A stretch of DNA of 64,000 nucleotides from JAPLNB01 sp964451955 (GTDB lineage: Bacteria > Planctomycetota > Phycisphaerae > Tepidisphaerales > Tepidisphaeraceae): the NCBI GenBank assembly GCA_964451955.1, contig CAYVKG010000006.1, positions 1 to 64,000 of the forward strand. The letters are read 5' to 3'. The position numbers were made by a program, and so were the translations under genes. Numbering within the stretch: position 1 is the stretch's first letter; every line of letters begins with the position of its first letter. Shown here piece by piece: positions 9,177 to 18,059 of the stretch. A model generated the notes under the pieces. That model searched no databases. It saw only the letters and a program-made list of their open reading frames with translations, and was not told the DNA's origin.

Positions 9177-12100
9177 TCAGGCGAGCACGGGCTGGGTCGA
9201 GAACAAGGTAGCCAGGAGGGGTTGCACCGGGTCTTGTTTAGGTGAGGGAAGGGCGTGGGGCATGAGGGGCAGGGGTTTTGGCAGGTCGGTTTGGGACATT
9301 CGTGAAGTCTGGCCGATGAAGGCGCTGTCGATCATGAAATAGTCGTCGGCGTTGACGGCTCCGTCGTAATTGAAGTCGCCGTTGTAATGGCCCTTTCTTT
9401 GGGTGATGAAACCGGAGTCGACCTGGAAGTAGTCGCTGGCATTGATGATGCCATCGAGGTTGGCGTCGCCGTTCCAGGTGTACTTAACGAGGATGCAGTT
9501 GATGTCGACGACCTGGGAGTCGAAGTAGGTGACGAAGGGTACGGCGGTCTGATCGCGGTCGTTGAGGAGGGCGGCGAGGCCTGTGAGGCCGTTGGCGATT
9601 GCCGCACTGCTGGTGATGCCGGTACCGAGCCATGGGCCTGAGGGGTTGTTTCTTGCGGAACCGATGTAGGACTCGACGGAGTGGAGGAGTTGGAGTTTGT
9701 GATCGGGGTCACTTTGGATGATGAGGTCGCTGCTGGCGAGGTCGAGGACGGCGTTGGCGGTGATGTTCAAATTGCGCAGGCGTAGGGCTTGTCGGGTTGG
9801 GGAGACGAGGGTGGCGCGAGCGGAGTGGTTGATGTTGAGGGAAGCGAGTTCCTGGCCTGCGTTGAGTGTGATGGATGTTGCGTTGTTGAGGGTGACGCCG
9901 AGATTGTGCGAACCGGAGGAGGTTTGGATGGCAGTAATGCCTCCATTGACGATCAGGTGGTTGTTTCCGACGCCGACGGCGGTGATGAGGGTCTGGGACT
10001 TGGAGGGGTCGAGGCCGGACGCGGAGATGGTGATGGTGTCATCGCCGGCGTCGGCCTCGATGGCGCCGGTGTCGAGGATGAGGGTATTGACGTTGGTTAC
10101 GACGACTGGGGTGAGGGCCGCGCCGCTGTTACCGGAGATGCGGGTTTGTGCGATTCCGGGACTTTCGACGAGGAGATGATCGGAGAGGCTCTGGGTGGTG
10201 AGCTTGAAGGTGTCGGGGGAGTGGGTGATCAAGGACTCGACGTTGGTGAAGGAGATGAGTTGGCCGTCGACGGTGATGGTTCCATCGCCGGTCTGTTCGG
10301 GACTGGGGGCATACTCGATGAGGTTGGAGCCATCGCAGAGGATTCGGAGGAGTTCGCCTGATTGGTCATGGGGTCCACCGTCGAAGAGGATGCCGTTGAT
10401 GGGGAGGGCGTTGCCGTTGGACAGATCGATGGTGAGGACATCGTCGCCGTCGCCGGCGAGGAAGGTGACGGTGCTGACCAGGTCCTTAATGAGGGAGAAG
10501 GTGGGTTGTCCGGTGGTGGGGACGTTTGCGAAGAACTGGAGGTAGGTATTGGAGGTGTCGAGGCGGATGGTGTAGTTGTCGGGTCCGGATGTTCCTTGCC
10601 ATTTGGTTGGAATGACGGAGACGGCAATGCTGGAGACGGAGGATCCGCCGGCGCTATCGGTGATGGTGACGACGACGGTGCGTACGCCTGGGACGGAGAA
10701 GACATGGGAGAGCTTGAAGGTCTGGTCGGGATTGAGGGGGAGGGGTTCGGGCCCCGCGCCCTCGTCCCAATCGACGGTTGCGGTCCAAGTCTGTCCCTCG
10801 TTGGGATCTGTGAAGGAGGCATTTCGGTTGAAGGCGAATCCGACGTTGACGACGCCGGAGGAGGCACCCAGGGTCATCTGTGGGAGGACTTGTCCGCGGT
10901 TTTCGCGGCCTGGTGTTCCGCCGACGAAGTCGGAGACCCAGTTGACGGAGTCGTTGCCGTAGGAGGCTGGTTCGAGTCGAGCGAGGGAGGGCCCTGTTCC
11001 ATCGGGTTTTGTTGGCCAGGGGAATTTGTTGTCGTATTTGATGCGTTCGACAAGGATGTAGGGGACGGTGCCGTCGGATTGGGGTTCGGCGGGCTTGGAC
11101 AACTCGATGGGCTCGCCGGCGCCATTGAGGACACCGAGGTAAGGGCCGAAGATGGGGACCTCTGCGGGGATGTCGTATTGTAAGCGGAAGGTTTGGGGGT
11201 CGATGGGGACGACCAATACGTAGGCATTGGCGGGGATTTCATCGCCGGGGGCGAAGGCGAATTGGAGTCCGCTGGTGAATTTCCATGTATTTTGGGGGTG
11301 GGCAGGATCGTAGAGAGGGAGGGTTTGGCTGGTGAGATTGAGCAGCTCGATGTATTCGAGGTTGCCGGCGGTGGGGTGATACATGATTTCGTTGATGACG
11401 ACGGGTCCGATGAGGGGGTAGGCGTTGGGCTGGTTTCGGGAGACGGCGCTCATGGCGACGAAATCGCTTTTGCCGGTGGTTTTGGTGTAGCGGCCGAAGG
11501 TGACGCCGGGCTCGGCCGGTCCAAAGAGGGCGGATTCGCGGTAACCACCCGGCAGGCCGTTGTAGTTGGAGGATATATGGAATTGACCGCCGAGGGGGTT
11601 GAAAGCGAAACCCAGCTCGGCGTTGGTGAGGATGCGGAAGCCGTTGCCGGGGACGATGGTGCCTTGGGGCAGTTGGAGGAGGGTGAGATTGTCGGAGGCG
11701 TTGCTGACGAACCAGCCGGAGATGTTGATGTCGTTTGGGGTGGTGTTGAGGAGTTCGATCCAGGTGCCGCCGCCGTCGATGGGGTGGGACATGATCTCGT
11801 TGATGACGAGGGAATCGGGGTTAAGTCCGGGGTCGTCGGCGCCCGGGGATCCGAGGGGCATGGAACTGGGTCGCCAGCCCGGCTTGGTGCTCAAGACGGC
11901 GTTGGTGGCGAGGGGATCGACGGCGACCATTGAGAAGCCTTGGCCGTTGGTGAGTGGGAGCCAAGAGTTGTTGTAGGTGAACTGTTGGATCAACTGACCG
12001 AGGGGTCCTTCGAGTTGGAGGGTTTCGCCGGCATTGTCGAGTTTTCCGTCATAGGGTCCTGCGATGCGGATTGGGTTGCCATCGGGGGTTGTGTTTCCAT

Positions 12101-15100
12101 AGCGAGTGAGGAAGGCGGCAGAATTCTTGACAACGACAATGCGTTGCCCTGGGGGGAGGTAGCGATCGGCCGGGTTGAGGGTTTGGGAGTTGAAGGTGAA
12201 ATCGATGGCATTGGTGAGTCTGGCACCGAGGATATCGATGGTTGCGGCACCGGTGTTTTGGATTTCGACGAACTCGAAATCGGAGGCGGGGAAGGGGCCG
12301 GCGTCGGGAGGCTGGGGGTCGTACATGACTTCGGTGACCCGCAGGGCGGACATGTCGAGAGAGAAGGAGGCATCGACCAAGGCGCTCCAGACGCCGCCGC
12401 TGAGGAGTCTTGCCTTGACGTTGGTGGTTTGGTTGAGGGGTATGGGGTTGGAATAGGTGAGAGCGGTTGGGGCGACGGCGCCGCCGAGCGAACGGGGGTC
12501 GGATCCATCGAGGGTATAGTAGATGGTTCCTGATCCGGCGGTGATGGAGAGGGCGAAGCCGGAGGTGATGGTTCCGCCGAACTGGCTGAATGTAGGCGCA
12601 TTGACGGTTGGGTAGAGTTGTTTGGCCTTGAGTTGTGAGAGGACGACGGCGGAGCGTTGAGGGAAGAAGCTGTTGAGAATGGTGTTGACGGCGCTGACCC
12701 AGGTGGAGTTGCGGTTGAGGGGAGATGCGACCTTGGAATCGCCCCATCGTGCGGATTCACCGACGACGGCGCGGTCGATCTCGTTTTTGCGTGCCATGAA
12801 ACGAGCGGCGGGGACATTTTGTTCGGGGTGTTCGGGGTCCCAGCGGGAATTGACGGGGTCGACGTAGAAGACACCGCCATTGAAGAAGGCTTTGTGGACG
12901 TGGTCGGCGACCTTGAGTCTGAACTCGGCGTTGGCCATGCACTGCTGCCAGAGCCACTGGGGGTTGCTTTTGTCGAGGGTGTTGCCGGCGGAATAGGGTC
13001 CCATGCGGTTTTCGTTGACGTTGAGGAGGGTGTGTTCGGAGTCGTGGGCGACGAAGCGGAAGCCGCCTGCGGTGCCGTCGCGTTTGCGATAGGCGTAGAA
13101 GTTATTGGGGTTCGTGTTTCCGAGGAAGTTGGAGATGGGGGCGTCGAGGTTGCCGCCGTAGAGGATGACGAGCATGTAGTCGATGAGGTTGTCGACGTCG
13201 AGGAGGTTTTCGTAGGCGGGATTGATGGAACCGTCGGGGTTTCGGCCCTGGATTTTGAAATAGGCGGCGTCGGAGCTGAGTCCGGCCTTGGCGGCATTCC
13301 AGAGGCGAGTCCAGGCCGCCATATCACCGTCGGTGGCGTTGATGGTATAGGGACCCGCTTCGACCTTGATGACGTCGTAGTCGTCGGGGGAACCGCCGAG
13401 GTAACTGGCGGCCCAGGAGGCTTCGGGTCGCTCGCAGGTGTTGTAGAGTCCCCAGTATTGTCCGTTGATGTAGAGGTGGCAGTAGTCGCCGCGTTCGCTG
13501 AGGCTTCCCATGGCGAGTTGGGTATCGCGGGAGAAGACGTCGCGGATGAAGACGCCCCTGGAATCGCCGTCGAAGCTCCAGGAGTAGTTTTGGAAGGTGC
13601 GGAGGTCGAAGCAGTCAAACTCACGGGGTCCATCGGGACCGAAGACGGGGAATTTGAGTTTTCCTGCGCCATATTCGTCGCGGAAGAAGAGTCGGAAGGC
13701 ATGTTTTGGGTTGGCGGTGCTTCGGCTGTAACCGCCGCGGATGCGTATTCCGCCGTTTTCCTGGAATCCTTTACTGCCATCGGGGTAGATGAGTTCGAGG
13801 GACATGGGTCGCTCCCATGCTTTTCCCTCTCCGCTCGGATTGGCATAGATGCCGGTGGTGGGACTGAAGAGGTCATTCAAGTCCATGACGATGGAGTAAG
13901 TGGGGATGGTGAGGAGGTCGTTTTTGATGGTGTCTTTGTATGCGGCGTTGTTGACGATGTCGGGGTCCATGCCGTAATTGACGACATTGCTGCCCCAGCT
14001 GGAGGGCCAGCCGGAGGGTGGGGAGCCAGTGGGGGACTGTCGGATGACGTCGTCGAGGAAGAGGTAGGTTTGGGTATCGACGTTAGTGGGGACGTAGCCC
14101 GCCTTGAAGGCGGCAGCGCGGATGGTGGTTGTGGCGGCGATGCGAATGGGCTGGGTATAGACGAGGCCGGTGGTGGCGGTTGGGGCCTTTCCGTCGAGGG
14201 TATATCGGATCTGGGCGCCTTCGGTGGAGGTGGAGAGGGTGAGGTCGAAGGGGGCGTTGTAGAAGCCGCGGTCGTGGTCGAATTTGGTATCGGCGACGAG
14301 ACCGAGTGTTCCTTCACGGTTGGGTTGGCCGGGGGTGGGTGTGGCGTAATACTGGGGGAGCATGGTGGTGATGAGGGTGCTGACCAATTCGGGGAGAATG
14401 AGGAAGGTGGAGTTGTCGTTGGAGGCATTGAGGCCATGGATAGCGAGGACGTTATCTCCGACGACGAGGGCAGTTTTGAAGGCGGAGATGTCAACATCTT
14501 CGAAGACGATTGCCTGGCTGGGGGTGCGGGAGGAAGTGGCCGCGGAGTTGTAGGTGAGGGTATCGGGCGCATTGCGGGTGGCGACCAACTGACCATTGAT
14601 GTAGGCGGCGTAGCCGTCGTCGTATTTCATGCGGAGAGTGAGGGAGGTGATGACGCTGACGTCGTCGACGTGGAAGGGAAAGCGGACGTAGGCGGTGGAG
14701 TTTTTGCCGGCCATTTGGGGTTCGATGTTGGTCTTGATGAGGTCGGAGTAGGCGGCTGTAGTGGGGGGAGGGGTGGAGGAGGTAAGGTAGACGTCGAGAT
14801 TGTATACCGGGCTGCCCGAACCGCTGTTTGTTTGCATGCGGACGTAGTAGATGCCGGTGGCGGGGATGCGGTAGGCGTAGATGGCGGCGTCATCGTTGTA
14901 GGGAGAGGAGGCGGAGGAGGAACCGTCGTCGGAGGCGATGGTTTGACCGGAGGAGTCGAGGAGATAGACGCTGGCATCCATGGCTCCGGCGGCGCCGGTG
15001 GAATCGAGATAGACGGTGATGAGGTCTCCGGCGGTGAACCTGAACTTGAAGTGGTCGTCGCTGGAGCCGGCGGTGCCGCGGGTGCGAGAGCGATACTCTG

Positions 15101-16334
15101 TGGCCCGCCAGCTGGCGGAGACGTTGTCGGCGGCGTAGGCCGAGTCGTTGGGCTCGGACTCCTGGAACATAGTTCCGGTGGTTGTGGGGGCGGTGTCGGT
15201 GTTTTCGAGCCACAGGGAGAGGTCGTAGGTTCCGCCGGGGTCGGCTGCCGGCCTGACTTTCACGTAGTAGGTATCGGCATTGGCAATGGTAAGGCGGTGG
15301 ATGAGGGAATCCGTGTTACCGCCGGGCCCGCCGTCGTCGTTGCTCGCCACGAGCACGGGGTTGAAGACGTTGTTGTTTCGGCGGTAGAGTTCGACGTAGC
15401 TGTTGCCCATGCTGCCGCGAGAAGAACCGGCGCCTGAGAGGGCGATGGTCAAGATGTCACCGACGTCGAGGGATCCGATTCGGAAGAAGTCGGGCTGATT
15501 GGAGGCCAGCGACTCGCCGCGGATGGCCATATGGTAGAGATTGCCGGTGAGCGGCGCGAAATTGGCGGATGCGTCGTTGGCGGTTGTGTAGTCGTTGTTG
15601 CTTTCGGTTTCATTGGGGAGTGAGGCGCCGATGTTGGTTTCGAAGCCGAGGCCGTTGGCACCGCTGGTCCAGGTCGCGTCATTGAAGAGGCGATTGGTCC
15701 AGTCGAGGGCGAGGGTGTCATTGGTTGGGACGGTTGTTTTGAGGGATGATCCGAGGGTGAGGTGCGTGGTGGTGGGGGGGGTGGCTGACTGCAGGCCATA
15801 GGAGATATCGGAGCGTTGTTCGGGATAGCCGGGGGAGAATTCGGAGACGATGTTCCCGGCGGGGTCTGCGAGGGCGAGGTACTCGCCATCGCCATCAAGT
15901 TCAAAGGATGCGTGCAGAGGTTGACCGGCGGGCGCGGGGACCTTTCCGGAGGCATAGACGATGGCGTAGGAGTTGCCGTTGAGTGGCGTGGAAGGAAAGA
16001 CCCATTCGGTACGGTCCATGGGATCATCCGTGGGCCCATTGATCAGTTTGTATCCTTGGAGGTTGATTGCGGTGGTGTTGGGATTGTAGATCTCGATCCA
16101 ATCGGAGGTGTCGCCTTGGATGTCCTGAAGGCCATTGTGATTGCTGGCGAGGAACTCCGTGATGATGGGGGGTACGGCGAGGAGTCGGCGTTGCTCGAGA
16201 GGTTCAATGGGAGGCAGGGATTGCGGGCATAAGGCGGTTTTGGTGCGGTATATATGTCGTAGGGATTGGTTGATGCAGGCTTGAAGCAGGTGGTGAAAAA
16301 CCGTCTTGCTGGGGACTGCTGATGCAAGAGGCAT
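9177..16334 (-). CDS. giant exported lamin-tail / PPC / CotH-kinase / PKD / dockerin-like protein
   Basis: 2385 aa; ATG at 16334 preceded by GGAG. The basic N-terminus carries LEQRRLLAV, a variant LEPR-XLL motif. Order of modules by eye: lamin-tail (55-150), two PPC-like beta domains (about 250-530, each with an ESNxxxxxA-type start), a chitobiase-C-like domain (FDLTLSTSTEGAQIRYTLDG, about 690-750), a CotH-kinase-like domain (about 820-1120, GGIRIRGGYSRSTANPKHAF, then FVAHDSEHTL with D-x-E metal ligands), a second chitobiase-C-like unit, three more lamin-tail domains, a PKD domain (about 1850-1900) and a calcium-rich beta segment. The C-terminal cassette is GITSSAA plus two dockerin-like loops, then LLATLFSTQPVLA. 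Paralogue of the neighbouring 2101-aa protein but with extra PPC, PKD and chitobiase-like domains. Predicted extracellular. Confidence 0.85.
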   Translation of the reverse strand: MPLASAVPSKTVFHHLLQACINQSLRHIYRTKTALCPQSLPPIEPLEQRRLLAVPPIITEFLASNHNGLQDIQGDTSDWIEIYNPNTTAINLQGYKLINGPTDDPMDRTEWVFPSTPLNGNSYAIVYASGKVPAPAGQPLHASFELDGDGEYLALADPAGNIVSEFSPGYPEQRSDISYGLQSATPPTTTHLTLGSSLKTTVPTNDTLALDWTNRLFNDATWTSGANGLGFETNIGASLPNETESNNDYTTANDASANFAPLTGNLYHMAIRGESLASNQPDFFRIGSLDVGDILTIALSGAGSSRGSMGNSYVELYRRNNNVFNPVLVASNDDGGPGGNTDSLIHRLTIANADTYYVKVRPAADPGGTYDLSLWLENTDTAPTTTGTMFQESEPNDSAYAADNVSASWRATEYRSRTRGTAGSSDDHFKFRFTAGDLITVYLDSTGAAGAMDASVYLLDSSGQTIASDDGSSSASSPYNDDAAIYAYRIPATGIYYVRMQTNSGSGSPVYNLDVYLTSSTPPPTTAAYSDLIKTNIEPQMAGKNSTAYVRFPFHVDDVSVITSLTLRMKYDDGYAAYINGQLVATRNAPDTLTYNSAATSSRTPSQAIVFEDVDISAFKTALVVGDNVLAIHGLNASNDNSTFLILPELVSTLITTMLPQYYATPTPGQPNREGTLGLVADTKFDHDRGFYNAPFDLTLSTSTEGAQIRYTLDGKAPTATTGLVYTQPIRIAATTTIRAAAFKAGYVPTNVDTQTYLFLDDVIRQSPTGSPPSGWPSSWGSNVVNYGMDPDIVNNAAYKDTIKNDLLTIPTYSIVMDLNDLFSPTTGIYANPSGEGKAWERPMSLELIYPDGSKGFQENGGIRIRGGYSRSTANPKHAFRLFFRDEYGAGKLKFPVFGPDGPREFDCFDLRTFQNYSWSFDGDSRGVFIRDVFSRDTQLAMGSLSERGDYCHLYINGQYWGLYNTCERPEASWAASYLGGSPDDYDVIKVEAGPYTINATDGDMAAWTRLWNAAKAGLSSDAAYFKIQGRNPDGSINPAYENLLDVDNLIDYMLVILYGGNLDAPISNFLGNTNPNNFYAYRKRDGTAGGFRFVAHDSEHTLLNVNENRMGPYSAGNTLDKSNPQWLWQQCMANAEFRLKVADHVHKAFFNGGVFYVDPVNSRWDPEHPEQNVPAARFMARKNEIDRAVVGESARWGDSKVASPLNRNSTWVSAVNTILNSFFPQRSAVVLSQLKAKQLYPTVNAPTFSQFGGTITSGFALSITAGSGTIYYTLDGSDPRSLGGAVAPTALTYSNPIPLNQTTNVKARLLSGGVWSALVDASFSLDMSALRVTEVMYDPQPPDAGPFPASDFEFVEIQNTGAATIDILGARLTNAIDFTFNSQTLNPADRYLPPGQRIVVVKNSAAFLTRYGNTTPDGNPIRIAGPYDGKLDNAGETLQLEGPLGQLIQQFTYNNSWLPLTNGQGFSMVAVDPLATNAVLSTKPGWRPSSMPLGSPGADDPGLNPDSLVINEIMSHPIDGGGTWIELLNTTPNDINISGWFVSNASDNLTLLQLPQGTIVPGNGFRILTNAELGFAFNPLGGQFHISSNYNGLPGGYRESALFGPAEPGVTFGRYTKTTGKSDFVAMSAVSRNQPNAYPLIGPVVINEIMYHPTAGNLEYIELLNLTSQTLPLYDPAHPQNTWKFTSGLQFAFAPGDEIPANAYVLVVPIDPQTFRLQYDIPAEVPIFGPYLGVLNGAGEPIELSKPAEPQSDGTVPYILVERIKYDNKFPWPTKPDGTGPSLARLEPASYGNDSVNWVSDFVGGTPGRENRGQVLPQMTLGASSGVVNVGFAFNRNASFTDPNEGQTWTATVDWDEGAGPEPLPLNPDQTFKLSHVFSVPGVRTVVVTITDSAGGSSVSSIAVSVIPTKWQGTSGPDNYTIRLDTSNTYLQFFANVPTTGQPTFSLIKDLVSTVTFLAGDGDDVLTIDLSNGNALPINGILFDGGPHDQSGELLRILCDGSNLIEYAPSPEQTGDGTITVDGQLISFTNVESLITHSPDTFKLTTQSLSDHLLVESPGIAQTRISGNSGAALTPVVVTNVNTLILDTGAIEADAGDDTITISASGLDPSKSQTLITAVGVGNNHLIVNGGITAIQTSSGSHNLGVTLNNATSITLNAGQELASLNINHSARATLVSPTRQALRLRNLNITANAVLDLASSDLIIQSDPDHKLQLLHSVESYIGSARNNPSGPWLGTGITSSAAIANGLTGLAALLNDRDQTAVPFVTYFDSQVVDINCILVKYTWNGDANLDGIINASDYFQVDSGFITQRKGHYNGDFNYDGAVNADDYFMIDSAFIGQTSRMSQTDLPKPLPLMPHALPSPKQDPVQPLLATLFSTQPVLA

Positions 16335-16601
16335 GTGCTACTCCATGTTGTCAGACTTTGCCCTCGGGGGATACAAGGCTTGCCGGACCGGGATCACCGA
16401 CGGTGGCTTGCAGTAAAGCCCAGTGGTGCCGACGATTAGGCAAGACGCACCTATGATATCTTGCTTCCGGTGTGGACGCAAACGGAATCGTCTTTGGCAA
16501 GCTGGGTAATTTGGGTTTGGAGGAGTGCGGGAAGTTGTGGAGTTATTGGTGGGGAAGGCAGATAGGGTGCAGCGGACGATGCAGTGAGGGGCATTTGGGG
16601 T

Positions 16602-17871
16602 CTAGTTTTTGCCGAAACAGAACAGGAAGCGGTCGGAGCGGATGTAGAGGCGGTTTGAGGCGACGGCTGGGGAGGCGTTGAAGGCACCGTTGTTGCGCAT
16701 GTCGATGGAGGCGAGCAGTTGGTAGGCGGGTTTGGCGGCGAGGATGAAGATGCGGCCGGTGCGGGTGATGTAATAGAGTCGATCGTCGGCAATGATGGGG
16801 GAGGCGTAGATCATGTCGGCGTTGGGGATGCGTTGTTCGTAGAGGATTTTGCCGGTATTGGCGTCGGCGCAATAGGCGATGCCCTGGTTTTCGTTGATCC
16901 AGTAGAGGTGACGATCGTGGAGGACGGGGGAGGGGACGTTGGCGCCTTTTTTGATGGTCCAGAGGAGGTGTGAGCGAGTGACGTCACCGCGTCCGCCTGA
17001 GCGGACGGCGAGGGCGTCATTGGATCGGCCGCCGATGGCATAGACGTTAGTGCCGTCGGTGCAGAGTCCTGGGACCATATACCAGCGGATGTTGGTGTCG
17101 CAGGACCAGAGTTGTTTGCCGGAGTCGGGGTCGAGGCCGAGGATTTTGCCGACGACGGCGACCACGAGTTCGGTGGGGCCGTTTGGGGGCGTGACGAAGA
17201 TGGGAGCATTCCATGATTCGCGGATGTTTGGGGCGCGCCATATTTCGCGGCCGGAGTGGGAGTCGAGTGCGATGATGGCGTCGGATTCGACGCTGGCGTT
17301 AACGATGACGAGGTTTTTGTAGAGGACGGGGGAGGCGGCGGAGCCCCAGCCGCTGATTTTGGAACCGACGTCGGCTTGCCAGATTTTGTTACCGTTGTGG
17401 TCGAAGGCGAAGACGCCGGATTTTCCGAAGAAGGCGTAGACGCGTTGGGAGTCGGCGGCGGGTGTGGCGGAGGCGTAGCCATGGTTTTCGCGGATGGTGG
17501 GTGATTCGGGGAGTTTGGCGGGGACATCGCGGGTCCAGAGGATCTTGCCGTCGTCGCGGTTGAGGCAGAGGAGGTGTCGTTTGAGGGATTCGATTTCGCC
17601 TTGGGGCTGGCCGGGGACGGCGTAGCCGGTGTGGCAGGTGAGGAAGATGCGTTGGCCGACGATGATGGGGCTGGAGGCGCCGGGTCCTGGGAGAGGGGTT
17701 TTGAAGAGGATGTTTTCTGTGGGGCCGAAGGTGAGGGGGAGGTTAGCGGAGGTGGAGACGCCGAGGCGGTGGGCACCGCGGAAGGCGGGCCAGTCATCGG
17801 GGGGGGGTGGCGGCGAAGGCAAAGGAGGCGAGGAGAGCGATGAGCACGGCAGAGGAGGTGGTGTATCGCAT
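16602..17871 (-). CDS. exported PQQ-like beta-propeller protein, frameshifted in a C9 tract
   Basis: BamB-like PQQ/quinoprotein beta-propeller of planctomycete type: the mature part starts DDWPAFRGAHRLG and has repeated outer-strand motifs such as DGKILWTRD, SGREIWRAP and SGKQLWSCD. The frame that contains the propeller has no export signal. Another frame starting at ATG 17871 encodes a textbook signal peptide (MRYTTSSAVLIALLASFAFA, then ATPP) and stops at once after nine C (G run 17799-17807 on the given strand). Removing one C joins signal and propeller into a 422-aa protein, so the gene is either disrupted, mis-assembled or slippage-controlled. A second, intact paralogue lies at 46706-48031. 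Substrate unknown; such proteins need not bind PQQ. Confidence 0.8.
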
Positions 17872-18059
17872 TGAGGGATGATAGCCCTCGTTGAGGGGGT
17901 AGTGAAGTGGCAGAGCAAGAGGTTGGGAAATGGGGTGGGGTGGCGTTCTTGTTGGTTTAGCTGGGGGAGGGTATGGGGCGTAGAGAGGGGGTGTATTAGG
18001 AGGGGCCAGGGAGGAGCGATGGCGAAGGTGTGGCGAGCGGGCGAGCGGGGTAGTGGATT

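Noticed and set aside
12657..15437. Open frame of 926 codons on the plus strand, antisense to the 2385-aa CotH protein gene
   Set aside because: Its translation is almost only Gly, Val, Glu, Asp and Ala, the mirror of a C-biased coding strand. The opposite strand encodes recognisable domains.
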